Of a stretch of DNA of 64,000 bases, positions 49,030 to 59,627 are shown piece after piece (position 1 is the first letter of the stretch; every line of letters starts with the position of its first letter). The notes below the pieces were generated by a model. The model had not been told where the DNA came from, did no database searches, and worked only from the letters and a program-made list of their open reading frames with translations. The DNA is taken from positions 186,001 through 250,000 of the forward strand of contig JAVHKY010000009.1 in the NCBI GenBank assembly GCA_035079385.1, written 5' to 3'. Source of the DNA: Aspidiotus rigidus. Taxonomy: Eukaryota; Arthropoda; Insecta; Hemiptera; Diaspididae. A program made the position numbers and the translations under genes.

Positions 49030-49930
49030 AGTATGCAAGGCAAGAACTCAACAAAATCGTCCCTCGGTGCAGAACAATCTCTCTTAGTCTCTGCGTTGAA
49101 GCTGGCAACTCCTCCTCCTCCCTTCAGATGCCGCTTCCGAACTTTCATTGTCAATTTTCTTGTACCCACAGCTCAATTTACTCAGCTTCCAACCTACGCT
49201 CCCGCACTCTGCCCACATAACTCTCTCATCCTTCCTCTTAAGACTGAATTATTCAATCATCTCAAGCTGAACCAACTACCCCCTATCATATCATCCACTT
49301 CTCTACAGCTAAACCCTCTCCCAAATATCCGACTCGATCTACACTATATACCGACCACTCCAATTTTTTCCAGCCACCAAACTTTTTTACTGACGGATCT
49401 AAATCTGGACCCAAATTAGTATACGCGTACTCGATCCAAGGAGTCATAATCATTCGGTCTCCATTTTCTCTAAACTAAACTCCATATACTCTTGTCTTTA
49501 TTATCTCCATCTCTCCTCACCTCCAGCTTAAATTTCTATGGTTAACTAACTCACTTTCATCTTTCCGGGCTGTAAAGGACTCTTATTCAACTAATTCCCC
49601 AAATCAGCGCATCAATTTATTTTTGCAATCACTATCATCCACTTCTACATCAGTCTCTTTCCTGTGGACTCCAGGGAACTATTCAAACACCTCAAATTGA
49701 ACCATCTTCCCCCTATCATATCATCCACTTCTCGACAGCTAACCCCTTCACCAGATGTCCGACTCGATCTAGCTGATAATCTCCAAACTCACAACACTAT
49801 AGATAACTTGTTAGGAACATTATCTCTATGCCAATTTTCCGACCCACCAGCCCTACTCTACCGAACGGATCTAAATCTGAACTCAAAACAGGATACACGA
49901 ACTCGATCTAAGGTGTCATAATCAGTCGTT
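49030..49930 (+). pseudogene. LINE relic: RT end and RNase H, partly duplicated in tandem
   Basis: Frames give LKLATPPPPFRCRFRTF, then the RNase H start FFTDGSKSGPKLVYAYSIQG at 49387-49446. Next comes LTNSLSSFRAVKDS, where relatives have T-D-S, and then FLWTPGN near 49660. The segment LFNHLKLNQLPPIISSTS (about 49249) is repeated as LFKHLKLNHLPPIISSTS (about 49679), so a block of about 420 bp is duplicated head to tail. Several stops and frameshifts make it non-functional. It belongs with the I/Jockey/R1-like RNase H-bearing non-LTR elements. Confidence 0.75.
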
Positions 49931-50857
49931 GATTGAAAGGTTCTGCTTCCAATTTCACTACCAAACAAAACGCCATATTATACAGATCTCCATCTCCTCA
50001 CCCCCCCCCCTGAAATTTCTACTGCTAATTGACTCACTTTCATCTTTATTGACTAAAAAAAGACAAATTTTACGGCACTTCCGTTATAAATTTTATTTGT
50101 GACAAAACGACCAACGCTTCGCTCTAAGTGTATCGCATTATCGGGGTCTAGAATACTTACAGTCCCGGCGAGTTTTATTTTTGTATAATATTTTTCAAAT
50201 TTTCGTACAGTCTTCAAAAAAGTTTCTTCTTCCCTTTTTCTCGATACGTTTAATAATGGTAATACACCCGCCGCATGTATTCTGCGACCCTGGAGACTGT
50301 TATTACGTATACTTTTTGATCGAATATCTCAATTTCTCAAGTAGTCTATCATCAGTTTGGTTGTGGGAAGCCTATTATGATTATTTGTGGAGATATTTTC
50401 GCATTTTGGATCTTGACAGGCAAAAAAGAAACAAGTCTTTCGAGTTCCAGACTTGAATGGAACAAGAAAATGCGGATCTTTTAATTTCAATATCTAATTG
50501 ACATAGAAAAAATATAGATCTCTTGAGCTCTACATCTTGGTAGAAAAAAAGCTCAAGATTCTTAAAAATTATGGTTGAGGCTATTTGTCGGTATATACCT
50601 ACAAATAAAAAGCTATTCGTCGGTATATGTAACAACGAATGAAAAGCTGTAGATCGGAGAACGATTTGTAAGGAGACGCTTTTTCTATACTCTGTTCAAA
50701 ATAAGAACCAATCCAGTCATTGAAATTCTCTACTGTTCATATCCTGAGTACGCGCGAGAGATATAACGTTGTACTGCCCATTGCAATGAGTATTGCCTCC
50801 TTAGCGTCTTGTCACGGCATGGAGCCATTTCAGGAATGTATAACGGCCCTCAAAAAG

Positions 50858-51290
50858 AGAACAAAGCTCTGCCGTACGAAATGGAATGGACGTAACTGAA
50901 TATCAACGATCAGCAAAAAAGGAAATTTTTGCCGGAGTTGAAAGATCCCTTACCGTAGATCGTAGATATACATATACGTCCATCCTACTAACAAGATTTC
51001 TATATGATTCACCTGATGTTCCTTGCATTCCTACTACTTCTGTCGTTGTTGAACCTACCACACCTCTTCCATCCTCCTCACTGATAATCTACAGTTCCGG
51101 AAAAAAGTCAAAGCACGAGGTAGGCCAAAGCGCCCTGTTTGTTAGCTCTGCCGTACAAAATAGGATCGACGTATATGCATATCTACGATCTACGGTAAGG
51201 GATCTTTCAACTCCGGCAAAAATTTCCTTTTTTGCTGATAGTTAATATTCAGTTACCTCCATTCCATTTCGTACGGCAGAGCTTTGTTCT
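50858..51290. repeat. large inverted repeat, arms about 130 bp, about 96% identical
   Basis: The left arm 50858-50987 and the right arm 51161-51290 are reverse complements with about five mismatches. They are separated by 173 bp. The left arm begins AGAACAAAGCTCTGCCGTAC; the right arm ends with its inverse. A 119-codon frame (50886-51245) reads through both arms. The word AGCTCTGCCGTAC also occurs as a direct copy at 51144, just before the right arm. Confidence 0.92.
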
Positions 51291-51518
51291 TTCAACAAAG
51301 GTTCAGCAGACAGGCAACCTGTAATACGCTCAAAACGTGCAAATACACAGCACACTACCCTTCCTCCATGCAAGAAATGGAAACTTGATCCAGAGCCTTG
51401 TCCTATATGTGCGTTACCACTCAATTCTGATGTCACGACCACCGATTGTTGTCTCAATAATATTCACATTTGTTGCCTTTCTGAAATTGCTGATTCTTGC
51501 CCTAATTGTGGAGCGTGA
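51246..51518 (+). CDS. open frame ending in a RING-like zinc finger
   Basis: The frame is open from just after a TAA (51243) to the TGA at 51516. It has no internal ATG, so the start must be upstream by splicing or has been lost. The end reads EPCPICALPLNSDVTTTDCC, then LNNIHICCLSEIADSCPNCG. The spacing C-x2-C, C-x4-H-x2-C, C-x2-C fits the RING fold, with Asn at the position that is His or Cys (fourth ligand) in standard RINGs. RING proteins are usually ubiquitin ligases. The upstream half is basic and rich in Arg, Lys and Thr. It lies directly after the inverted repeat and within the terminal repeats of the element. Confidence 0.5.
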   Translation, partial: YSVTSIPFRTAELCSFNKGSADRQPVIRSKRANTQHTTLPPCKKWKLDPEPCPICALPLNSDVTTTDCCLNNIHICCLSEIADSCPNCGA

Positions 51519-51748
51519 ATTAATAACTACGTATATTTCAATTAATAAGTTTCATTGCTTTTACTCAGAAGGTAGTAATATATTTTTGTAACTCTTAAAT
51601 ACATACAGTATACCGACAAATAGCTTTTTATTCGTAGGTATCTACCGACAAATAGACACTTCGAAAAATAATAGAAGATCAATTTCTGTCATCTTACAAT
51701 CAAGGAGAAAAAGAAAAAATAAAAATAAAAATATAAGACTCAGTCTTG

Positions 51749-51752
51749 TTTT

Positions 51753-51788
<36 letters not shown>

Positions 51789-51809
51789 TTCTTTTTTTTT
51801 TTTTTTTTT
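51749..51809. repeat. (CTTT)n then poly-T
   Basis: About ten CTTT units followed by a run of T. The minus-strand lysine-rich frame here is an artefact. Confidence 0.95.
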
Positions 51810-51943
51810 GTACATGTATAAGTAAAGGTTCTTGGACTGGCTAATATTGGTCATTCAAATTAATCCAAGATTATAAGATGATCGTGGTTTCATAGCTATT
51901 AACCTCAAGTTTAACTCAATTTAATACGACTGGCCTTCAAATT

Positions 51944-52736
51944 TTGACTACCAATATTAAACCATCAGTACCCATAGCCTTTGGCGTTGAGCCACGACCC
52001 CCTGATGGTCCTTTTTCTCAATCAAATTTTGCCCAAAAACGAGGACAGGTGCAGTCAACATCACATAGGTTTTCTTCGATACCAACATTTTTTTTTTTCA
52101 TGAATTCCTGGATCTCCTCAGGAGTTTCCTCAAGCCCAACATTCGACGGCACTATCTACGTGTTCCCGGATAATATGAGAGTCTTGATTGGCTCCCCTTT
52201 CGGCTCTAACCTCGGCGAAATCTTTCTGTCTAAATTTTAGGAGCAACTTTTCAACTCGAACCACTAAGGCAATTAACATAGTATTATCTACTGCTGGTAC
52301 AAGTATGTCGACGATACCCTAGGCCTGTGGAATAGCCTTCGGCACTTCAGGACAGTTTGATGGCGTATATAAATGGCAAGTAATTCACAACTGCAAGAGG
52401 AGACAAGAAGATCAACTTCCTAGACATTTCTATCAATAGCAGGTACAATATCTGTATGAACTTGGGGTTTACCGGAGGAATATACATCGACAGATGTACC
52501 AATTCATGGAGACTCATTATGCCCTCGAGCACACAAACTATCAGCCTTCAACCATCTGGTCCACCGTCCAACCCAGCATCCCGCTTTCCCGTGCCACTTT
52601 CCATGAAGAAGCCAATAATATAAAGCATCTAGCATCGGCGAATCAGATCACCATTGACGTAGAACCCGTAAACCAAAAAACGCTCGCCAAGGTAGCATTG
52701 GACCATATTACTACTCTGGCCCGCACGAAACCTTAG
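51944..52736 (+). pseudogene. Penelope-like reverse transcriptase relic
   Basis: Three frames in order give NMRVLIGSPFGSNLGEIFLS (to 52240), WYKYVDDTLGLWNSLRHFR (about 52298-52354, with the catalytic Y-V-D-D), KINFLDISINSRYN (about 52410) and NNIKHLASANQI to the stop at 52736. The G-S-P-x-x-x-x-L-x-E-I, Y-x-D-D and I-N-F-L-D-I order is that of Penelope-like and related reverse transcriptases. Frameshifts separate the parts, and no nuclease domain was seen. Confidence 0.72.
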
Positions 52737-52739
52737 AGA

Positions 52740-53866
52740 TAAGACAAAAAATGTATCTGCCTCCCCCATATCTGGATAAATATACGTTAGGAATGTCAAA
52801 GATTTCGGCCAGTTTCAAGTCCCAGCCAGCCTTCTACAATGTCACTGCATTGAAATCAACGCTTCGCAATCCTAAGGACTCTGTTTCATGGGAGTAAAAG
52901 AGTGGCGTAAATATAATATCATGTGGCCATTGTAGCTCTATACATATATTGGTGAAAGAAGTCGAGCATTGATAACTAGAGTAGACTAGCCTATGAATAT
53001 TTATATTAATTTCAATAAATTCTCTAGTTTTGCGGAGCATTTGATAGAGGAAGGCCGAACCTTGTCATCTAGTTCTCTCAAATTATTACACCGAGAAAAC
53101 TTTTACCAACGTCGGATCGCTGTGGAACCCATTGAAATCAGAAAACACACAAATGCTCTTTGCAGAAGCTCGTTAAATGTGTACAGAGCCACAAGCTCCC
53201 ACACCTGAAGTGAAAATGTAGCAGAATTATGACTCACTCATGGTTGTCCTAAAGTATTTTACACAATCTCCAGATCTATCATTAAACTTCAGTTTAATTC
53301 ATGTTCACTTTATTTAATAGTGACATAATTATCAAAAACGTTCGTATTTTTTTTTCTTTTATTTATTTTACTCGTGTAATATACGGTCAGTGTAAATTTT
53401 AATAATAAACCGTATTCGTGTACCGTGCGCCGTAAATTAAGGAACAGTATTGAAGGAAAGAGAGGAGGTCCGCAGCCACGAGTGCCATAGCGATTAACAA
53501 GAGTTAATAAGGAACTACAGACAACAATAGAAGTCCAATATGCTGGAGGTGTTGAAGAAATAGAGGAGATGGTTACTTCTGCGGTTTTCTTGGAGAGCAT
53601 CGATTGAAGAAGACGATCAGAGAGCTAGAGAAAAAGATGAATGAGAAAGGTTATAGGTACAGCAAAATTCGACGAGAAGTTAAAAATAAGCAGGGAGAAG
53701 CCGAAGAGAAGCAGAACTGGAAACCAGTTACGTTCGATAAAAACTGATTTCTAAAGTCCGTGAAATCTCATGTCCAGTGTCCAAAAATTCTTGCATTCGC
53801 GTACCTAGTTAGGGAAAATTTACATCTGAAGCAATACTTCTATTCCATTCGAAAAGTTAGTTAAAA
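52740..53866. other. no gene recognised
   Basis: Short frames only. This is probably decayed repeat DNA continuing from the Penelope-like relic. Confidence 0.4.
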
Positions 53867-53897
53867 ACTAGCAAGTCCGGCGCGCCTACGGCGCACC
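53867..53897 (+). repeat. ACTAGC plus GGCGCGCC-TAC-GGCGCACC hairpin
   Basis: This is the second member of the element-end family seen at 27918 and 59630. One stem base has changed (GGCGCACC). Confidence 0.7.
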
Positions 53898-55149
53898 TCT
53901 TAGTTTTTTGTTTTTTCATTTTTATCTTATTCGAGAGCGCTATATAAACAGGAATAATTTTTAAAAATCTCGGTAAATTATCTAGATATTTCTACTTTGG
54001 ATATTGAAAAAAAAAAAGTAGAAATTCTCCAGACAACTTTTTTTTGGATATCTGTATTCAAAATTTTTATGCAAACACAAAGTTCTCATGGCTACTTTTA
54101 ATTCTGTTATTTAGGGTTTTGGGTAAGGTAGATACATGAAACAAAGGGAGTAACTCTGGGGTTTAAGATTATTTGGAATTTCTTAGATACACTATTTTCT
54201 TTGTATCTTTTCATCTCATAGTTCAATTCAATCTGCTTAGTTTTCTTTTCAAGCTTTTCTTCTTTCCTAATTTCATTCAATTTTGCACTCTTTCATTCTT
54301 TAATTGTTCTTCCATACAACCTTTTTCTTTTTTCTTTCTTTCTTCATCGTTTCCTGAGTCTTCCAAATTGTTCTCTGCCTCAGTATTACACTCTTCCAGT
54401 TTTCCCTCTCTTCCTATTCTTCTTTTTCAGTCCTCTGCATCCATCTCCTCCAATTATATATATGGTGATAATTGATTCTACGTGTCATCCTCTAATCTAC
54501 AAATTAATGGAAGAAAAACGTTTCGATTCTAAGATTAGTTCATTCATTTCCCTTTTTCTCTGTCACTTTTTTTCTAGATTTTTTTTTGAAATCTTGTGTG
54601 TATTATATGTTGGTTACTACAGTCGTTCCAATTTTCAGCGATGATTATTTCTTTGACCTCACTTTTTTACATGCAAATAATGTAAGTCCTCCTATTTTCG
54701 AGTTGATTTAGTTGAGACTTTGAAAATCCCTTCCTTCATTTACCTTAATTAGAACAAAATTTCTCAAGGCCCTCACTTTATTCCTTCGAGTCCACCCACC
54801 TCCAACTAACAGTTATTCTTGACATCGAGTCCTGATTTGTGTAATTCACTATTCTCTAGGGATTCTTCTGTTAAATCCTAATGATGTTAAGAGCATCGCT
54901 AGTTTTTTATGATGTCAACTACCTAACCTAAATCGAGGTTCAATAGGAAACCTATTCCATAGGGGGAGGGATTTTTGAAAATTTTGGTGTCTCGCCATCA
55001 TTTACCTAGAACAATGGTTGATATTTTTCCAAGTCCTTTTCCTGTCATATATATCTTGGAAGTTGAAATTCTTCCATGTTCCTCTCTTAAAAAATATAGC
55101 TTGGAAGTTGAAAGTTTTTAAAATTATCCACTTGTCATAATTGCATAGG
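53898..55149. repeat. pyrimidine-rich repeat DNA
   Basis: The plus strand is strongly T/C-biased from here to about 57700. Phenylalanine- and serine-rich frames such as 54173-54475 are consequences of that bias. Confidence 0.5.
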
Positions 55150-55495
55150 TCGATGTACAAAATGCGTTTTCAATTTCAACTCCTCTGATGGTTCAATTTT
55201 TTCCAAGTTCCTCTCCTGTCATACATAGCTCCATTCCCAATATTAAAAATCTTTTCAAATCTGACTCCTTTGATATTGAAAATTTTTCCTATCCCTTATC
55301 TATCATAATAGAGCTCAAATGTCTCAATTTTTCCGAGTCCCTCCTGCTATAGTTGGCTTAATTTTCAAAATTTTATCAAATCTAATTCCTCTTTTTGGAA
55401 CCCCTCCAATTTTGAATTCAATTCTCAATATCAAAACCAATCCGTCCTATAGAAGAGGATGTGGGAATTCCTTATTCAAACATGTGATTGTTTTC
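55150..55495 (+). repeat. inverted partner of the 31.0-31.4 kb repeat
   Basis: The words GAGTCCCTCCTGCTATAGTT, TTTTATCAAATCTAAT, TTGAATTCAATTCTCAATAT and TATAGAAGAGGAT follow in the order found on the minus strand at 31130-31280. Confidence 0.75.
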
Positions 55496-55529
55496 TATTA
55501 CAGCCTTCAATTGAACTTCTTTTGGTTGA

Positions 55530-55905
55530 ATCCTAGAAATTTGATTGGAAGCTTCATTACAATCCTTACTATCTTATTATACAGATAATCTGAGAATCGA
55601 TCACCTTTTTTCCTGTCCTACTCTTCAAAATCAACATACTTCCTACAAAGTATTTTCTCAATTATCTTCTGACCTGTGTAATCATTTCCAACACAATTTC
55701 CAACTCTCGCAACTTAGTCAGTTCCATTTTCCAAATATTTCAGTTCCTTTTCTTCTTCTACTTCTTACAATGGAAGTGATTTTTGATTCAAAAAGTTGAT
55801 ATTGATAAGGGATCATCATATTTTGGTGACTATTATTTTCTATTTTGCCTATTAGCTCTCCTTCATTAGGACATTTCGACGTCATTAGAATCTTTTGCCA
55901 AATTA
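55530..55905 (+). pseudogene. LINE 3' end, copy 1
   Basis: It encodes SYYTDNLRIDHLFSCPTLQN then QHTSYKVF, the decayed Cys-His tail after RNase H. It then has the 3' untranslated words CTTCTTACAATGGAAGTGAT and TTAGCTCTCCTTCATTAG. It is repeated about 1.1 kb further on. Confidence 0.65.
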
Positions 55906-56552
55906 ATTATCCTTCAATTTGCGAAGTGCTAAATTGTATCGGATAAAATGAGGTATGAAGTGCAAAGAGAAGATCGTTACCGTTATAATATTAGGCTTTA
56001 GCTATTTTTTAGCCTAATTGTATCGGGTAAATTAGGTATGTGATGGATTTTGTCTGAAGCCTTCCTCTAGGGAACTGAGGTATGTTTTATGCGCTACTTT
56101 TATTCCATTCTTCAGGGTTTTCCGAAACTCTTTATACTTGTTGATATTATTTATGGTAATATTCTTTTTCAACTTTCGTTGTGCCCTTTTCTTAGAATCG
56201 TACCCCCTACTTTTCCTGAATACGTCCCTCTCAATTTCTCACATGATGTGTCTATAGTTGGAATTCTGATTAGGTTCAAGCTCACACTTTTCTACGCTCA
56301 TCTGTACAAAACGTATCCGTTATTTGATTCTCAGTTCACATCGGTTGCCCTCAATATGATGAAACTGATTGCGCGCCTAAAAACTGCACCATTTCACTCA
56401 AAATTAAGGACCCCACCTTGTAACTACGTACTTACGACCATAAAAACTTTCATTATTTCTTAATCCTAGCTTAATTCTTGTATCACTCACATAAAAAAAC
56501 AACCCTGCAACAAACTTAGAACCATTAAAAGTTAACCTATCCTCAGTCTTCA

Positions 56553-57195
56553 TTGAACAGAAATTCCCACCATAAAGAGGTTATTTTCGCTCGATATAGA
56601 ATTGGTCACTCTCAACTTGAACATTCTCATCTCCTCCTGGGTTGCCATGCACTACCTTCATGTAAATCTTATTATGCAGATAATCTGACGATCTATCATC
56701 TTTTTTCCTGTCCTACTCTCCAAAATCAACGTACTTCCCACAATATAATCTCAGTCTCATCCTCTGTCCCATGTAATCATTCCCAACATGGTTTCCAACT
56801 CCCGCAACTACCTATGGTACTCAATTACTCCAACTTATACATATCCATTTTCTTTCTCCTGCCTTAAAATTTGAGTACCACCATCTGACTCGATTGCTAC
56901 CTCTTCTTCCAATCATCTTCCCTATCCTCACGTTCTTTTCGTTTGTTTCTCACTCCACTCCAGTTATTCTTATTTTCAGAATACAACCATAATACCATTT
57001 TACAAATTATTTTAATCGCTTTTCTTCTTTTACTTCTTACAATTGAAGTGATTTTTATTCAAAAAGTTGACACTGATAAGGGATTCTCATATTTTTATGA
57101 CTACCATTTTCTATTTTACCTGTTGGCTCTCCTTCATTAGATACTTATATTATCATTATAATTATATGGACATTGTGACATCATTAAAACTTTTT
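56553..57195 (+). pseudogene. LINE 3' end, copy 2
   Basis: It encodes KEVIFARYRIGHSQLEHSHL, then YYADNLTIYHLFSCPTLQNQ, and the same 3' untranslated words as copy 1 (CTTCTTACAATTGAAGTGAT, TTGGCTCTCCTTCATTAG). R-x-R-I-G-H-x-x-L-x-H-S-H is the conserved post-RNase H motif, also seen in the 33.5 kb insertion. Confidence 0.72.
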
Positions 57196-57525
57196 GTCGA
57201 ATTCATTTTTCTTGTCTCGCGTCCAAGAAAGTTAGCTACCTTTTATCGAGACTTTGGACATCTAACCTGAGGTGAGGTTGTTTAAAGAAGCGAGGTAATC
57301 GATGTAAGGTTGAATCGTTGTTACGTTTTATTTTGCTAGGCAATTCATTTTTTGTTTTTTTTTTTTCTTCCTCCAAATTTGCTAGGTAATTCATTTTACT
57401 CTTATAAATAATAATATAATCTTGTCACAGTATGATAATTGACGTCGGATGCGATAACAGGAAAATGGAGAACTTTTACACGCACGTTTGTGATAATGAA
57501 TCGTTGCACTTAAATAACCAATAAT

Positions 57526-57870
57526 TAATTTTCTATTTTGCCTGTTAACCTTCAGTTTCATCTAATTCAAACATTATCGCTGCGACGTCATTAGAATTTC
57601 ACGAATATTTTTTCTTATAATTTGCTAGGCAATTCATATATATAGTAATAGAATACACGCGTTAGCTATTTTTTAGCTAAATTGTATCGGGCAAATCAGG
57701 AATGAGAGGCAAAGGGTCATTTAGCTTTTTAGTATATTAGATAGATTAAATAATAACATATAGGTATAATATGGTTTAAACAACAACATCCGGAAATCGA
57801 GGGTAATGTTTTTAGTACTTTGAACGAATTTATTTTGTACGAACTTAGAAGAAATTCACAACGATTAATA
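57526..57870 (+). repeat. third fragment of the LINE 3' untranslated region
   Basis: TTTTCTATTTTGCCTGTTAA, GACGTCATTAGAAT and TTGCTAGGCAATTCAT match the tails at 55840-55905 and 57340-57400. Confidence 0.5.
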
Positions 57871-58152
57871 ATTAAATTTCGTGATGTAAGGATTTTATTG
57901 ACACATTTTTAAAAATTTCAATGTTCCGTCGTTTCCACATTACTCTTCGTCACGAAAAAATCAAATTTATTCAACTGCAATATGGCGTTTAGTGGTTTCA
58001 TTTTTTCTCTCCTTATCTCTCGTTATGCGGTAGAATTACAAGAAAATTGTTTGATGAAATAATTGTGTCTCTTGTACTGAAACTTGTATCTTAGTTTATT
58101 GATCAAGAACTGCTCGAAGTGATACATATTCTATTTGCAAGATGTAATAGCA

Positions 58153-58804
58153 CAGGGTGTCTACCAGAATTGAAAAATGGAAATAGTTGACATTAGTTGA
58201 CCTTTTTTCGATATTATTTATTTGACCCTAAAGAATATAAACTGCCCCCCTCTCCAGACTGTAATTTCGGTATTTTTTTATTCGTTTGCAAGAATTAATA
58301 TTTCAGGGTGTCCACTTTTTCTCTGAAATGAAATTCCCCGACTTTTTCAGGTTTTTCCAGACTGTTCCAGACCCTAATCTCCACTGAAAGAGAAAAAAAA
58401 AGAAGAAGAGGAAAAACTTCCTAGCTTGAACTTTTTTTGACGAATCTCAAAAAATTCCCTGACTTTGGGTAAAATTCTCAAAATTCCCTGACTTTTACCT
58501 AACTTTTCCAGGTCTCACAAAATTCCCTGACTTTTCCCTGACTTCCAGATTTTCCAGACAAGTGGACACCCTGTATTTAAGTGAGAAAAGTATAATTTTG
58601 AAAGTCAGAAGTTTGTTGATTATACCTTGATATTTGCATATAGGAAGACATGTGAAAAACATTCTTTACACAAAATTATGCATTTTTGTACTTTTTAGTT
58701 GACCTACAGATAGAAAAGTTGACTTTACTTGACTTAGTTGACCACGTTTCAAAAAAGTTGACTTTAATTGACTTAGTTGACTAGTTGACCTGGTAGACAC
58801 CCTG
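58153..58804. mobile_element. MITE with CAGGGTGTCTACCAG ends, 5-bp duplication
   Basis: The ends CAGGGTGTCTACCAG and CTGGTAGACACCCTG are perfectly inverted. TAGCA is duplicated on both sides (58148-58152, 58805-58809). Many GTTGACTT words fill the right half. It was itself split by a second member at 58304-58573. Confidence 0.92.
58304..58573. mobile_element. 270-bp MITE with CAGGGTGTCCACTT ends, nested
   Basis: The ends CAGGGTGTCCACTT and AAGTGGACACCCTG are inverted. TATTT is duplicated on both sides (58299-58303, 58574-58578). The interior repeats AAATTCCCTGACTTT-type words. The near-identical ends and equal 5-bp duplication place it in the same superfamily as its host. Confidence 0.93.
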
Positions 58805-59074
58805 TAGCATTACTTTCAAGACTAACGCACCTAATCTCATCTCACGAGTACTTACTCGTCTCTTATTCAAAATTCGTAATTTATCGTTTTTATATCTTAT
58901 TTTGTTTCCCTTTACTTTTCCTAATTTCATCTCATTTACCGCGTTTTACTCTTTGTATTTGTATTTTGTTCCCTGAAGATGACGTACAGGGTTGCGTCGA
59001 AACATCGGTACATCATATATATTATGAAATATTCAAGAATGTGGCGATAAAAGCCTTACATCACAAAATTTAAT

Positions 59075-59627
59075 TTGAATTATAACGTTATCATAAGATT
59101 TAGAAGAAAATTTTTTACTCGCTTACGCGTATGTACGCGTGCTTCAGCGTTGTAATTGCCGCGCGGTACTTTAACCAAATACTCACTTTAACCGTGACAA
59201 ATTTTCTGGGGTCTCTAAAGACAATATACGTATAATCGTACGTCTATAGGTATATGTTGAGTAAGAAAATCAACGAGATAAAAAAAATGAGTTTCTCATG
59301 AGATATTCCAGAGACGGCCTCAGATGGTCTATTCATTTTTGAAAAAGTTGAGGGTAAAAATTCTCCTATTCCTACAATCGATCTTTGGTTCGCTACATAC
59401 TTATGTGTATTTTTCGAATCTCCATCAAGCTTTGAACATTATATTTATAAGCAATTTCTTTCTTTAAAAGTTTTCTTGTAATTCATTGCAAGTCTTTCTC
59501 CTACGCTAGATATGCATATATGCAATTGATTTCCGAGAGGTAATTCTCTCAACGAGACCACATTTTTTCGACTTAGTCACTAGATCAATTGATTAACTAT
59601 TGATGTCAAGATTGAAATTCTTATACT
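59075..59627. other. no gene recognised
   Basis: Ordinary AT-rich sequence between two repeats. Confidence 0.4.

Larger units (their letters stand above)
50580..51656. mobile_element. 1.08-kb inverted-repeat element carrying a RING-like ORF
   Basis: The left end starts GCTATTTGTCGGTATATACC and runs to about 50628. The right end (51608-51656) is its near-perfect inverse over about 48 bp. Each end contains the word CTATTTGTCGGTA twice. Inside are a large inverted repeat (50858-51290) and an open frame with a RING-like finger (51246-51518). No convincing target duplication was seen, and no transposase is present. This may be a non-autonomous DNA transposon that has captured or evolved a zinc-finger ORF. 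Confidence 0.6.
57871..59074. mobile_element. 1.2-kb inverted-repeat element hosting two nested MITEs
   Basis: AAATTTCGTGATGTAAGGAT (57873-57892), then TTTATTGACACATT, matches the inverse of 59027-59074 over about 45 bp. Near the right end CTGAAGATGACGTACAGGG then TCGAAACATCGG resembles the conserved 3' segment of some Penelope-like or tyrosine-recombinase retroelements. The interior is interrupted by the element at 58153-58804. Confidence 0.55.

Noticed and set aside
50580..51656. Flanking target-site duplication of the RING element
   Set aside because: The bases outside the two terminal repeats (ATGGTTGA and ACTTCGAA) do not match, so I do not claim a duplication.
51642..51854. 70-codon minus-strand Lys/Glu-rich frame
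   Set aside because: Translation of the (CTTT)n and poly-T tract.
54173..54475. 100-codon Phe/Ser-rich plus-strand frame that could look like a membrane protein
   Set aside because: Explained by strong pyrimidine bias of the repeat region; no start context or motif.
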